64,000 bases of DNA from Bacillota bacterium (lineage in GTDB: Bacteria; Bacillota; Clostridia; Lachnospirales; Lachnospiraceae), in NCBI GenBank assembly GCA_023439505.1, contig JAEXNR010000002.1:1-64000 (forward strand), given 5' to 3'. The notes below the pieces were generated by a model. That model saw only the letters and a list, made by a program, of their open reading frames with translations, searched no databases and was not told where the DNA came from. Positions 34,959 to 44,143 of the stretch are shown here, one piece after another (position 1 is the first letter of the stretch; every line of letters starts with the position of its first letter). The position numbers and the translations under genes are program-made.

Positions 34959-35789
34959 ATGAAAACGAAAAAGAATCGGAATTTATCACTTCCGTCTATT
35001 GCATATGCCTGCCTGATTTATTTGTTTCTATATCTGCCGATTATTATGGTTATTGTTTATTCCTTTAATTCAAATGAAACGAATATCGTATTTTCAGGAT
35101 TTTCTCTCAAGGCATATGCCAGCGTACTTCAGGGTGGTGATCTGATGGACAGCCTGCTGTTTACACTAAAGCTTGCAGTGTACAGTACAGCAATATCTAT
35201 TATCATCGGTACCATAGCCACTATAGGAATGCATCGTTATAAATTCAGAGGAAAGGATCTAATAAATAACCTTCTCTATATTCCCATTGTCATTCCGGAG
35301 CTTGTCATTGGGATTGCCTCTTTGGCTACCTTCACATTTATGGGATTCCAGCTTAGTATGCTGACACTGGTCATTGCTCATGTTACCTTTTGTCTGCCGT
35401 TTGTAATTATCACCCTAAGGGCAAGAATTGCCGGTTTTGATGCATCCATTGAAGAAGCTGCGATGGATCTTGGAGCAAATCAATGGAGGACACTGCAGCG
35501 GGTAACCATTCCCATGTTGATTCCGGGGATTATAGCAGGCGCAATGTTATCATTTACGCTGTCCATCGATGACGTTGTGATCAGTTTCTTTGTAGCGGGA
35601 GCCGGGAATACCACCTTTCCCATTAAGGTTTACGGTATGGCAAGAGGGAAGATAACGACGGAGGTATATGCGTTGTCCACCGTTATGATTGCCGCCACCA
35701 TACTGATTTATTTTACGGCGCAGCAGATGCAAACAAGAATAGAGAAGAAAAGCCTGAAGAAGTCATACCACAAAGGAGAGATCTCATGA
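34959..35789 (+). CDS. potC: Polyamine-type ABC transporter permease, PotC-like
   Basis: A 276-residue permease. ATG 34959 is preferred over 34923 because GAAAGGAG sits 8 bases upstream. Typical PotC text: LYLPIIMVIVYSFNSNETN, and docking loop IEEAAMDLGANQWRTLQRVTIP. Its stop overlaps the next start by 4 bases (ATGA), implying coupled translation with the amidohydrolase. Confidence 0.85.
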   Translation: MKTKKNRNLSLPSIAYACLIYLFLYLPIIMVIVYSFNSNETNIVFSGFSLKAYASVLQGGDLMDSLLFTLKLAVYSTAISIIIGTIATIGMHRYKFRGKDLINNLLYIPIVIPELVIGIASLATFTFMGFQLSMLTLVIAHVTFCLPFVIITLRARIAGFDASIEEAAMDLGANQWRTLQRVTIPMLIPGIIAGAMLSFTLSIDDVVISFFVAGAGNTTFPIKVYGMARGKITTEVYALSTVMIAATILIYFTAQQMQTRIEKKSLKKSYHKGEIS

Positions 35790-37423
35790 AAGCAGACCTT
35801 ATTGTAACCGGAAATATCTATACAACGGATTCACAGGAACACTGCGGGAAAATGTTTGCCGTTAAAGACGGAAGATACGCTTATGTAGGCGCCTGTGAGA
35901 GGATGGGAGAATTTCAGGATGAACACACGAAGGTAATAGGGGTATCTGACGGATTGGTGCTGCCTGGCTTATTTGAGGGTCATGCCCATATAACATCAGG
36001 AGTTCCTTTGTTTCATGGAGTTAATCTTTATGGACTGAGCAGTCCTGCACAGTATCTGGAGGTTGTTAAGAACTATATCGAGGACCATCCACAGGAGGAA
36101 TTTATTGTAGGAAGAGGTTATATCAACGGCCACTTTGGTCAGTTGGGGCCGACTGCAATTCAATTGGATGAGATTTGCAGTGACAAATATATCATATTAG
36201 ATTCAGAGGATTGTCATTCCTCCTGGGTAAATACAAAAGTCTTGCGGGCAGCAGGGATCAACCAGGAGACAATGGATATAAAAAACGGTGTCATTGTAAG
36301 ATATGAAGGCACGAAAATTCCAACGGGATGGCTTAAGGAAAAGGAGATGGATGTGGTAAGGAGACTGCTCCCTAAGACCACGATAGAGACTTATAAAGAA
36401 ACAATTCTCGCCTATCAGAAGCTGGCGATCGCCCATGGTTTGTCCGGTATTTATGAGCCGGTGATGAATGATAAAGAAGACATTGAGGAACGCATTCAGG
36501 CTTTTTACGAACTGGATCAGGAGGGGAAACTGATCTTAGCGTACAGGGCCGGTATTACGATAGATCCTGGTGATGATTTTACTTTGCTGGATCGAATCGT
36601 ACAATGGAAGGAAAATACAAATGGATCGCATTTTAAGATTACAGGAATCAAGGTATTTCTTGACGGTGTCATCGAAGGTCATACGGCATACTTGCGGGAA
36701 CCATACACAGATGAAACGGTACCAGGTGACTACTATATGTGGGAGCAGGAAAATTTAAATAAACTGTTTACTATGGCAGCAGGTCTGGATTTATCAGTTC
36801 ATGTGCATGCCATCGGAGATGCGGCAATTGATGCGGCATTGGATGCATTTGAGATTGCGGAGCAGACAACGGGGAAAAAGGACTTAAGAAACTGTATCAC
36901 ACACCTGCAGATTATGGCCAAGGATCAATTTAAACGGTTTAAGGAGTTGGACATCATCGCGGTGGTAAACCCGTTCTGGCATTTTAAGAATCCGGATTAT
37001 TATGATCAACTGGAGCTTGTGTTCCTTGGTAAAGAAAGAGCGGAGAAGGAGTACCCTGTGAAATCATTTTTTGATCATGGGGTTAGAGTTACCCAGGCCA
37101 GTGATTGGCCGGTATCATATTCGTTTCATCCGTTTCTTGGGTTGGAGATCGCGGTCACAAGGAAAGAGGCGGGGAATCCCCATATGGAAGCGCTTAATCC
37201 CGGGGAAGCTGTCACAGTTGAGCAGATGCTTCAGGCGCTGACCTGTAACGGGGCATATCAAATGAAGCTGGAAGAGGAGCTGGGAAAGATTGAAGAGGGA
37301 AAGCTGGCGAATTTTATTATTATAGATAAGAACATTTTACAGATCCCGAAGGAACAGCTTTCTGCAGTACGTGTGCTGGGAAATTATATCAAGGGAGAGG
37401 AAGTATATCATGTTAATGCGTAA
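35786..37423 (+). CDS. Metal-dependent amidohydrolase, YtcJ-like
   Basis: A 545-residue enzyme of the Amidohydro_3 group. Metal and active-site motifs: LFEGHAHIT (HxH), the IKVFLDGVIEGHTA strand, VHVHAIGDAAIDAALDAF, ITHLQIM, and TQASDWPVSY with the catalytic Asp. No signal peptide, so cytoplasmic. Relatives hydrolyse N-acyl or cyclic amides. Translational coupling to potC and position inside the importer operon suggest it splits the imported compound, perhaps releasing the amine or amino acid used by the dehydrogenase at 31.2 kb. Confidence 0.8.
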   Translation: MKADLIVTGNIYTTDSQEHCGKMFAVKDGRYAYVGACERMGEFQDEHTKVIGVSDGLVLPGLFEGHAHITSGVPLFHGVNLYGLSSPAQYLEVVKNYIEDHPQEEFIVGRGYINGHFGQLGPTAIQLDEICSDKYIILDSEDCHSSWVNTKVLRAAGINQETMDIKNGVIVRYEGTKIPTGWLKEKEMDVVRRLLPKTTIETYKETILAYQKLAIAHGLSGIYEPVMNDKEDIEERIQAFYELDQEGKLILAYRAGITIDPGDDFTLLDRIVQWKENTNGSHFKITGIKVFLDGVIEGHTAYLREPYTDETVPGDYYMWEQENLNKLFTMAAGLDLSVHVHAIGDAAIDAALDAFEIAEQTTGKKDLRNCITHLQIMAKDQFKRFKELDIIAVVNPFWHFKNPDYYDQLELVFLGKERAEKEYPVKSFFDHGVRVTQASDWPVSYSFHPFLGLEIAVTRKEAGNPHMEALNPGEAVTVEQMLQALTCNGAYQMKLEEELGKIEEGKLANFIIIDKNILQIPKEQLSAVRVLGNYIKGEEVYHVNA

Positions 37424-37467
37424 AAATTGTGGCCGATACGGTTACCAAATAAAAAGGAGTGTTACAT

Positions 37468-38556
37468 ATGAATAGGAAAATATCACGTTTCATGGTAGGA
37501 ATTTTGCTGGCAGTTATGTTATGCGCTGTATTATCGGGCTGCAAAAAGAGCGGTGTAACAAAAGATGGTTACGCGGATAAGCTCTATCTCTATAACTGGT
37601 CAGAGTATATGTCGCAGGAGGTTCTTGATTTGTTTGAGCAGGAGTATGGCATTAAGGTAGTTCAGACAACGTATGAATCGAATGACGAAATGCTGGCAAA
37701 ACTGGTAGCCAGCAAGAAAGGAACTTATGATCTGGCGGTACCGACCAATTTCTTTATCAAAGCGCTTTTGGAAAACGATTTACTGGAACCATATGATCTG
37801 GATACTATAACGAATTTCAATAATATTGATCCGGCCTATCAAGACGGAGAATATGATCCCGGGAATCAGTATACCATTCCGTATATGGGGACAGTCTCCC
37901 TCACCATTGGCAATAAAAAAATGTTAAATGATCTTGGGGTTACCATCCGTACCGTCGATGATCTGTTTCAGCCCGCATTAGAGAATAATGTGATTCTCAT
38001 GGATGATAATGAGGGGATTGTCTCCCTGGGATTGTGCGGACTGGGTTATGATCCGTTAACGACAGATCCCAATCAGATTGCAGAAGCAAAAGACTATCTT
38101 ATGAAATTAACCGGCAATATTAAGGCATATCCTTCCACAGCGGATGGTCGTACTATGCTGGCAAGAAATGAAGTCGCGGTAGGACATATCTATGGCGGGG
38201 ATGCCGCCCAGGCAATGACCGAAAATCCCGATCTTGAAATCGTAATGCAGGAGGAACCGATTTCACTGAGTGTAGATTGTCTTGTGCTTTTGAAAGACAG
38301 TAAACATAAGAAGGAAGCAGAACTTTTTGTAAACTTTTTACTTCGTCCGGAAATATCTGCCATGCTGACGGAAGAGTTTCCATACGTATGCGTAAACCAG
38401 GCGGCAAAATCTAAATTAAGTGAAGACATATTAAATAATCCGGCTTGCTTTTTACCGGAGGATTTAAAAGATAATATTTATTTTGTAAAAGAACGCAGCG
38501 CACAAGTCTTATCCCAGATGGTGGACATTGTTACAGAACTTAAAGTTGCAAAATAA
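37468..38556 (+). CDS. potD: Polyamine-type solute-binding lipoprotein, PotD-like
   Basis: A 362-residue lipoprotein; ATG 37468 follows AAAAAGGAG. The signal MLCAVLSGCKKSG gives the lipidated Cys. The PotD/PotF opening LYLYNWSEYMSQEVLDLFEQ is clear, as are YDLAVPTNFFI and the later IPYMGTVSLTIG. It captures the substrate for PotABC. It is the last gene of the operon, followed by a long hairpin terminator. Confidence 0.87.
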   Translation: MNRKISRFMVGILLAVMLCAVLSGCKKSGVTKDGYADKLYLYNWSEYMSQEVLDLFEQEYGIKVVQTTYESNDEMLAKLVASKKGTYDLAVPTNFFIKALLENDLLEPYDLDTITNFNNIDPAYQDGEYDPGNQYTIPYMGTVSLTIGNKKMLNDLGVTIRTVDDLFQPALENNVILMDDNEGIVSLGLCGLGYDPLTTDPNQIAEAKDYLMKLTGNIKAYPSTADGRTMLARNEVAVGHIYGGDAAQAMTENPDLEIVMQEEPISLSVDCLVLLKDSKHKKEAELFVNFLLRPEISAMLTEEFPYVCVNQAAKSKLSEDILNNPACFLPEDLKDNIYFVKERSAQVLSQMVDIVTELKVAK

Positions 38557-38571
38557 ATTAGAGCAGAGATT

Positions 38572-38642
38572 AACAGACTGTGATTGGAAAACATACATGG
38601 AATCAGGGTGCAGATGTTTTCCGATCATAGTCTGTTTTTCTG
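38572..38642 (+). terminator. Terminator of the pot-like operon
   Basis: Long imperfect stem: AACAGACTGTGATTGGAAAACAT against ATGTTTTCCGATCATAGTCTGTT, ending TTTTT. Confidence 0.85.
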
Positions 38643-38662
38643 TAAAAAAAATTAAAAGTACC

Positions 38663-38691
38663 TTGTAATACGATGTACATTGTTATATAAT
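38663..38691 (+). promoter_or_regulatory. Promoter and likely PadR operator
   Basis: TTGTAA and TATAAT with a 17-bp spacer. TGTA at 38664 and TACA at 38676 form the TGTA-N8-TACA dyad usual for PadR repressors, overlapping the -35 box, so autorepression is likely. Confidence 0.6.
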
Positions 38692-38722
38692 ATTAACATG
38701 AGAAGCAAAGGAAGGGAATGGT

Positions 38723-39079
38723 ATGGATAAAGAATTGATGAAAGGCAGCATTGATATTATATTACTGTCACTCATTGCACAGAAGGATAGTTATGGATTT
38801 GAAATCGTTAAAAATCTCCAATTTAAAAGCAAGAATCTTTATAAAATGAGTGAAGGGACATTATATCCTGCATTGCAAAGATTAGAGCAAAAGAAGCTGT
38901 TACAGTCCTACTGGGGAGATTCAGAGACCGGAGGAAGAAGGAAGTATTATCATATCACAGATGAGGGCAGAAAAGAACAATCGAAGAAGATGAAAGAATG
39001 GGACCAGGTCAGCGATCTCATCAGCTCATGTAAGGAGGAAGAAAAGATATGGACCAATTCGGGAATTACATTGGCTTAA
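38723..39079 (+). CDS. PadR-family transcriptional repressor
   Basis: A 118-residue winged-helix protein. MDKELMKGSIDIILLSLIAQ, the phrase DSYGFEIVKNL, the wing MSEGTLYPALQRLEQKKLL and SETGGRRKYYHITDEGR are the standard PadR layout. Its 3' end overlaps the next gene by 31 bp, so the two are translated together. In Firmicutes PadR is frequently paired with a HAAS-domain membrane protein, as here. Confidence 0.9.
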   Translation: MDKELMKGSIDIILLSLIAQKDSYGFEIVKNLQFKSKNLYKMSEGTLYPALQRLEQKKLLQSYWGDSETGGRRKYYHITDEGRKEQSKKMKEWDQVSDLISSCKEEEKIWTNSGITLA

Positions 39080-39891
39080 TTCTGCGGCGCGTGTCCATTA
39101 GTCAGGAGCAAAAGCAGGAAATAGAGGAAGAGATGCGTGACCATTTGGAGATGCTTACCCTGGAATACTTACATAAGGGTATGATGAGAAATCAGGCAGA
39201 AATCATGGCAATGGACCAATTCGGGAAGAATACAGAGATTAATAAGAATTTTAAAAGAGTTTTTAATCCCTATCGGAGGTGGAAAAATTATATGGACCAG
39301 AAGAAATATCTGAAAATTGCTTTACAGTGGACGGCTATGTTAATGGGGGCGCTGCTTCTCTCCTTATCGGTGAGAAGTTATGCCTTTGCCTCAACAGAAG
39401 TTCGTCAGTGCTCGATGCAAAATACACTGTTTGAAGGACAGCGTCTCATCGAAAATAAAATACAGTATCATTTTGCCAAACCGCAACGAGGGGATATTGT
39501 AATTATTAATCAGGATATGAAGAAAGGGTTTGTGAATATATTCCTTGACAACACCAGAGAATTTATCGAAGGTTTTTATAAGCAGGGAGATGAAATCGGC
39601 AGCAGACTGGTAAAAAGAATCATCGGCGTTCCGGGAGATCAGATTGATATCCGGGACGGGAATGTCTACATTAACGGAGCGTTATATGATGAGTCCTATG
39701 TGGTGGGAGAAACAGCTCCCTTTCAGACAACTTTTCCAATTACAATTCCTGAACATGAATATTTTGTGATGGGAGATAACCGGGAGAATAGTATGGATAG
39801 CCGGGATTTTGGCCTGATTGACCAAACTGAGATTGAAGGAAAAGCAGTCTGGAGGTTGTGGCCGTTAAATAATTTAGGAAGTATCTATTAA
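39049..39891 (+). CDS. HAAS-domain / type I signal peptidase fusion
   Basis: A 280-residue membrane protein behind AAGGAGGAAG. Residues 1-75 match the HAAS (permease-prefix) domain that follows PadR genes (SISQEQKQEIEEEMRDHLEM, AEIMAMDQFGKN). A membrane segment lies at about 90-110. The rest is an S26 signal peptidase: Ser122 in QCSMQNTL, general-base Lys189 in GSRLVKRIIGVPGD, and GDNRENSMDSRDFG. The nucleophile context CSMQNTL varies from the usual SMxPTL. Signal peptidases rarely carry a HAAS domain; it suggests a protease for a special substrate, controlled by PadR. Confidence 0.85.
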   Translation: MDQFGNYIGLILRRVSISQEQKQEIEEEMRDHLEMLTLEYLHKGMMRNQAEIMAMDQFGKNTEINKNFKRVFNPYRRWKNYMDQKKYLKIALQWTAMLMGALLLSLSVRSYAFASTEVRQCSMQNTLFEGQRLIENKIQYHFAKPQRGDIVIINQDMKKGFVNIFLDNTREFIEGFYKQGDEIGSRLVKRIIGVPGDQIDIRDGNVYINGALYDESYVVGETAPFQTTFPITIPEHEYFVMGDNRENSMDSRDFGLIDQTEIEGKAVWRLWPLNNLGSIY

Positions 39892-40252
39892 GTTAGTCCT
39901 AATCAGCCCGCATAGAACAATGTGAATTAAAACTGGAGTAAAGACTGTTTCCCGAATGCCGGCAGATATGGGCAGGGGAGACAGTCTGTTTTTGTGTTGA
40001 TTTCCTTACCGTAGTTCTTTACCGCCTGCTTTTCAGATTGGCGTAGCATTGTTGCTATGTTAACTGATGGTTAACTAAATCTACCAAAGTTTACTGTGGA
40101 TCCATTGTATTTGAACAAAGATAACAGTAAAATAGAGTTGTAACAAAGAATAGGGATAGAAAACCGGTTTATATCGATTAAATTTAAAAGATTCAAAATA
40201 AAGAGCTAAGAATAAAAATCTGTAGTCAAGAATAAACAGGAGGAAGGAGCGC
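39892..40252. other. Intergenic region with a terminator
   Basis: At 39942-39994 AGACTGTTTCCC pairs imperfectly with GGGGAGACAGTCT and is followed by TTTTTG, ending the PadR/peptidase unit. From 39995 to 40252 the DNA is AT-rich and only the ribosome binding site AGGAGGAAGGAG of the XRE gene is clear; no well-spaced promoter was found. Confidence 0.6.
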
Positions 40253-41359
40253 ATGGTCACGATTCAGTTGGGAAATAAAATAGCCAGGAAGAGAAAAGAG
40301 AGAGGACTGACACAGGAGGAGCTGGCACATCATCTGGGGGTATCAAAGCCTGCCGTATCCAAATGGGAGTCCGGACAGAGTTATCCGGATATATTATTAC
40401 TGCCTGTTCTTGCTTCCTATTTTAATATCAGCGTGGATGAGTTGATCGGATATGAGCCTCAGATGTTAAAGGAGGACATTCGAAAACTATATCACAGCCT
40501 GGCCGAACAATTTGTACATGAGCCATTTGAAGACGTTTATGAGTTATGTAAGAAATATCTGAAGGAGTATTATTCCTGCTGGCAGCTGCAGGTTCAGATT
40601 GGACTGCTTCTGATTAACCATTTGGCGCAGACTGATTCCTTGGAAAGAAAGAATGAAGTGATTTATGAGATATTACAGCTGTTTCAAAGGGTGGAGAACT
40701 CCTGTGATGAGGTTATCCTGGTGAAGGAAGTACTTCAATATCAGGCACTGTGTTATCTTATGCTAAATCAAGCGGCAGATGCGGTGGACATTCTTGAGAA
40801 ATTAAGTGAATCCATGATGTCTGCTGATTCCTTATTAATCAAGGCCTATCAGATGAAGGGAGATAACAAAAAGGCAAGGGAATTGCTGCAGGGATATGTA
40901 TACCGCAATCTGATGGAGCTGATAGATTCCTGTACAGATTTTTTGCAGTTGTATGCGGATCAGCCGGATCGGATGGAAGCATATTATTTCAGGTTTTTGG
41001 AGCTGAGCATTTTGTTTCAGGTAGACCAGATGAACCCCTCTGTCTTATTCAAAGTACATCTGAGTGCAGCAGCATTATTTATGACACAGGGACAGAAGGG
41101 AAAAGCGCTGGACGCACTTGAGCAATTTGTAAATCTGGTAAAGCATATTGATAAGAAGCATTTTTACTTAAAAGGGAACGATTATTTTGATGAGATAGAA
41201 GATTATTTTGCTTCATCGGGAATTGACGCAAACACACCCCGAAGTGTGGAACTGATCTGGAAGGATTTGAAGGATATTGTCAGCCTGAACCCGGCTTTTC
41301 AAGGGCTGGCACAGGAGGAACGCTTTCAGAAAATAATCAGGACGTTGGAAAGAGAATAG
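40253..41359 (+). CDS. XRE-family regulator with TPR-like C-terminus
   Basis: A 368-residue protein. Residues 1-65 are a Cro/CI helix-turn-helix (KIARKRKERGLTQEELAHHL, SKPAVSKWESGQSYPDI, YFNISVDELIGYEP). The remainder is helical and repeat-like (LCYLMLNQAADAVDILEKL, GQKGKALDALEQFVNLVK), as in TPR sensors that bind peptides. It precedes a membrane peptide and an ABC exporter gene pair and probably regulates them. Confidence 0.85.
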   Translation: MVTIQLGNKIARKRKERGLTQEELAHHLGVSKPAVSKWESGQSYPDILLLPVLASYFNISVDELIGYEPQMLKEDIRKLYHSLAEQFVHEPFEDVYELCKKYLKEYYSCWQLQVQIGLLLINHLAQTDSLERKNEVIYEILQLFQRVENSCDEVILVKEVLQYQALCYLMLNQAADAVDILEKLSESMMSADSLLIKAYQMKGDNKKARELLQGYVYRNLMELIDSCTDFLQLYADQPDRMEAYYFRFLELSILFQVDQMNPSVLFKVHLSAAALFMTQGQKGKALDALEQFVNLVKHIDKKHFYLKGNDYFDEIEDYFASSGIDANTPRSVELIWKDLKDIVSLNPAFQGLAQEERFQKIIRTLERE

Positions 41360-41423
41360 TCAAAGTAACTATGGTCAGGATGAGAAAAGAATATGGAGTG
41401 TTCTTTAGAAAGGAGCAGTATTA

Positions 41424-41624
41424 ATGGAGGAATTGAAAGAATATCTTCCGGTTTTAATACCCGTGATTATTTTGCAGCTGGCACTGATGATCATAGCCGT
41501 GGTACACGTTTTAAAACATAGGAAGTATAAATTTGGTAATATGGCCATATGGCTGGTTTTGGTTATTTTAATACAGTATATCGGTCCTATCTTGTATTTT
41601 ACAGTGGGCAGGGGCGAAGAATAA
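41424..41624 (+). CDS. PLDc_N-domain membrane peptide, YxlE-like
   Basis: A 66-residue protein with two membrane helices (VLIPVIILQLALMIIAVVHV and AIWLVLVILIQYIGPILYF). The loop HVLKHRKYKFGN and the ending GPILYFTVGRGE are the phospholipase D N-terminal (PLDc_N) membrane domain without the enzyme. The same arrangement, PLDc_N peptide then ABC ATPase and permease, occurs in Bacillus yxlEFG. GAAAGGAGCAGTATTA precedes the start. Confidence 0.8.
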   Translation: MEELKEYLPVLIPVIILQLALMIIAVVHVLKHRKYKFGNMAIWLVLVILIQYIGPILYFTVGRGEE

Positions 41625-41692
41625 CAGGATGGACTTTGACTTGTTTTACCGGACGAAGAAAAGGGCTTTCAGAAATAGAAAGGTGGGATTGG

Positions 41693-42610
41693 ATGGAGAT
41701 CCTCACGTTAAAAGGTGTTTCGAAACAATTTGGAGAATTAGAGGTAATTAAGAACCTGGACTTCACAGTGAAAGAGCATTCCGTGTTTGGGTTCATCGGG
41801 AGAAACGGGGCAGGCAAAACTACCACTATGAAGATGATTCTTGGATTCCTGGCTCCTACCAAGGGTGAGATCCTTGTTTGCAATGAAAAGGTCTCCTATG
41901 GTAATACGAAGACAAACCGCGTTATCGGGTATCTCCCGGATGTACCGGAATTTTACGGATATATGAAACCTGGAGAATATCTTAATCTTTGCGGTGAACT
42001 GACAGGATTAAGTAAAGCACAGATCAACAGGAAGAAGGAAGAACTCCTGTCTCTTGTCGGGCTGGAAGGTGTGAACCGTCGAATTAAAGGGTTTTCAAGG
42101 GGGATGAAACAGCGTCTGGGAATAGCACAGGCACTGCTGAATGAGCCTCGGCTATTAATCTGTGACGAGCCGACTTCGGCCCTGGATCCGGTGGGTAGAA
42201 AAGAGATTCTGGATATTCTGCATGTGGCAAAACAGCATACGACCATTGTGTTTTCCACGCATATTCTTTCGGATGTAGAGCGGATTTGTGACAGTATCGG
42301 AGTTTTGAATCAGGGGAGTCTTGTTTTAGAAGGCTCCGTATCCGACATCAAAAGTACCGGTCGTGGGGATATCATACAAATTGAGCCGGCAGGCATGGAA
42401 TATCTGGAACGGATGAATCAGAAGCTGAGAATGCTCCCATTTGTTACAGAAACCGTGGTAAAGGAGAATAAAATAGAGGTTCACATGGGAAATGCAATTT
42501 CTTCGGGGAAAGAGATACTGGGACTGCTGGTGCGAGAGGAAATACCGGTCATTCGATACGAAATACTGGAGCCTACCCTGGAGAATATTTTTCTGGAGGT
42601 GGTAACATGA
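41693..42610 (+). CDS. ABC transporter ATPase, YxlF-like
   Basis: A 305-residue ATPase; ATG 41693 follows AAAGGTGGGATTGG. Walker A GRNGAGKTTT, signature FSRGMKQRLGIAQAL, Walker B LLICDEPTSALDP and switch His VFSTHILSDVE are intact. The C-terminal extension is typical of two-gene ABC-2 exporters. It starts 69 bp after the PLDc_N gene and overlaps the permease by 4 bases. Likely role: export of, or immunity to, a peptide or antibiotic; substrate unknown. Confidence 0.85.
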   Translation: MEILTLKGVSKQFGELEVIKNLDFTVKEHSVFGFIGRNGAGKTTTMKMILGFLAPTKGEILVCNEKVSYGNTKTNRVIGYLPDVPEFYGYMKPGEYLNLCGELTGLSKAQINRKKEELLSLVGLEGVNRRIKGFSRGMKQRLGIAQALLNEPRLLICDEPTSALDPVGRKEILDILHVAKQHTTIVFSTHILSDVERICDSIGVLNQGSLVLEGSVSDIKSTGRGDIIQIEPAGMEYLERMNQKLRMLPFVTETVVKENKIEVHMGNAISSGKEILGLLVREEIPVIRYEILEPTLENIFLEVVT

Positions 42611-43371
42611 GAAGCATGGCGGCATTTATTAAGAAAGAATTCATGGAGCAGATAAGAACCTATAAATGTTTTATTATGCTGGCGGTATTTTTTCTGTTTG
42701 GAATGATGAGTCCTCTGATGGCAAAGCTGCTTCCAAAGCTCTTATCGGGGATGGAGATGAACGGGATGGTAATCACCCTGCCGGAACCGACGATTTTTGA
42801 TGCGTATGGTCAATTTTTCAAAAACATAAATCAAATGGGAATGATCATACTGCTTCTGATATTCGGAGGGATACTTTCCAACGAATTAACCAAAGGCACG
42901 TTAATTAATATTCTGGCTAAGGGGTTGTCGAGACAAACTGTAATCCTATCCAAATTTGCTGCGGCCGTGGTATTATGGACCATCAGTTTTGTGCTGGCGG
43001 CATTGACAAACTATGTATACTCCCTATACTTTTTCCGGGATACGAAGGTTGAGCATCTGTTTCTTTCTTTATTATGCGTCTGGATGTTCGGCATCTTGAT
43101 TATCTCGCTGATCCTTCTGGCCAGCAGTGTGACAAGTGGAAGTTTCGGAGGTTTAATTCTCTCGGCAATGGTATTAATTATATTAATATCAACAGCAGGT
43201 TTCCAAATAGTAGCGGAATATCATCCGATAGTTCTTGTCACCGGGAATATGGGACTTATACAAGGAAGTGTTGATCCGAAGGAATTCATAAAACCAATGT
43301 GGTGTACTATTATTTTCACTGTTGGATTTCTCATCTCGGCAATCAAAATCTTTGGAAAAAAGAAACTGTGA
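42607..43371 (+). CDS. ABC-2 type permease, YxlG-like
   Basis: A 254-residue membrane protein with about six helices (FIMLAVFFLFGMMSPL, LLLIFGGILSNELTKGTLIN, LIISLILLASSVTSG). ILSNELTKGTLINILAKGL is the conserved cytoplasmic loop of ABC-2 permeases. Its ATG lies inside the ATPase stop (ATGA), implying coupling. It forms an exporter with the preceding ATPase. Confidence 0.82.
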   Translation: MRSMAAFIKKEFMEQIRTYKCFIMLAVFFLFGMMSPLMAKLLPKLLSGMEMNGMVITLPEPTIFDAYGQFFKNINQMGMIILLLIFGGILSNELTKGTLINILAKGLSRQTVILSKFAAAVVLWTISFVLAALTNYVYSLYFFRDTKVEHLFLSLLCVWMFGILIISLILLASSVTSGSFGGLILSAMVLIILISTAGFQIVAEYHPIVLVTGNMGLIQGSVDPKEFIKPMWCTIIFTVGFLISAIKIFGKKKL

Positions 43372-43569
43372 CACTCTTTTCAGGAATTTAAACTTTTAAA
43401 ATCAGGAAAAATCGATTATAATAAACTGTAATCGTCATACTGGTAAAAACAGAGATCAAGATGAAAGGAGTTTGCTTTTGTACTGCAGGGCAAATTTCGG
43501 CTTCACGACAAGTCAAATGACTTGCCGGATCATCTTGTTTCGCAGGCAGTGCAGAAAAGAGGAAGAATT

Positions 43570-44100
43570 ATGGGCAATATTTGGCATGACATGAATCCGG
43601 ATCGTATCAAACCAACTGATTTTGTTGCAGTAATAGAGATTTCCAAAGGAAGCAAGAAGAAGTATGAGCTGGATAAGGAGACAGGGTTAATTATATTGGA
43701 TCGAATTTTGTATACCTCTACCCATTATCCGGCCAATTATGGATTTATCCCCAGAACCTATGGAGATGACAAAGATCCATTGGATGTACTGGTGCTTTGC
43801 TCAGAAGCCATTGAACCGATGTCTCTGGTCAGATGCTATCCCATCGGCGTTATGAATATGATTGATAATGGCATGGGAGATGAGAAGATTATTGCAATTC
43901 CCTACAATGATCCTACGTATAATATGTATACTAATATTAGTGAACTGCCAAAGCACATCTTTAATGAAATGCGTCACTTCTTCAGTGTCTATAAGGAGCT
44001 TGAGAATAAGGAGACAGCGGTTAATGAATTTGGTGGTCCTGACAGTGCAGTGCAAATCATTGGGGAGTGCATTGAACACTATCAAAAATTGTTTTCATAG
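43570..44100 (+). CDS. ppa: Inorganic pyrophosphatase, family I
   Basis: A 176-residue cytoplasmic enzyme that splits pyrophosphate. Start ATG 43570 follows GAGGAAGAATT and gives MGNIWHDMNPDRI. Signature residues: EISKGSKKKYELDKETG, YPANYGFIPRTYGDDKDPLDVLVL with the metal-binding DxDPxD pattern, and the later MNMIDNGMGDEKIIAI. Upstream, AAAGGAG at 43464 and a hairpin CAAGTCA-AA-TGACTTG near 43508 precede the gene. Confidence 0.9.
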   Translation: MGNIWHDMNPDRIKPTDFVAVIEISKGSKKKYELDKETGLIILDRILYTSTHYPANYGFIPRTYGDDKDPLDVLVLCSEAIEPMSLVRCYPIGVMNMIDNGMGDEKIIAIPYNDPTYNMYTNISELPKHIFNEMRHFFSVYKELENKETAVNEFGGPDSAVQIIGECIEHYQKLFS

Positions 44101-44143
44101 AACGAGGGATAATAATTGTTAAGGAATTATGTTACAGTAAGGA

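Noticed and set aside
41631..41750. Short frame MDFDLFYRTKKRAF between the PLDc_N peptide and the ATPase
   Set aside because: Overlaps the ATPase start out of frame, with no recognised family; the ATPase start has the better ribosome binding site.
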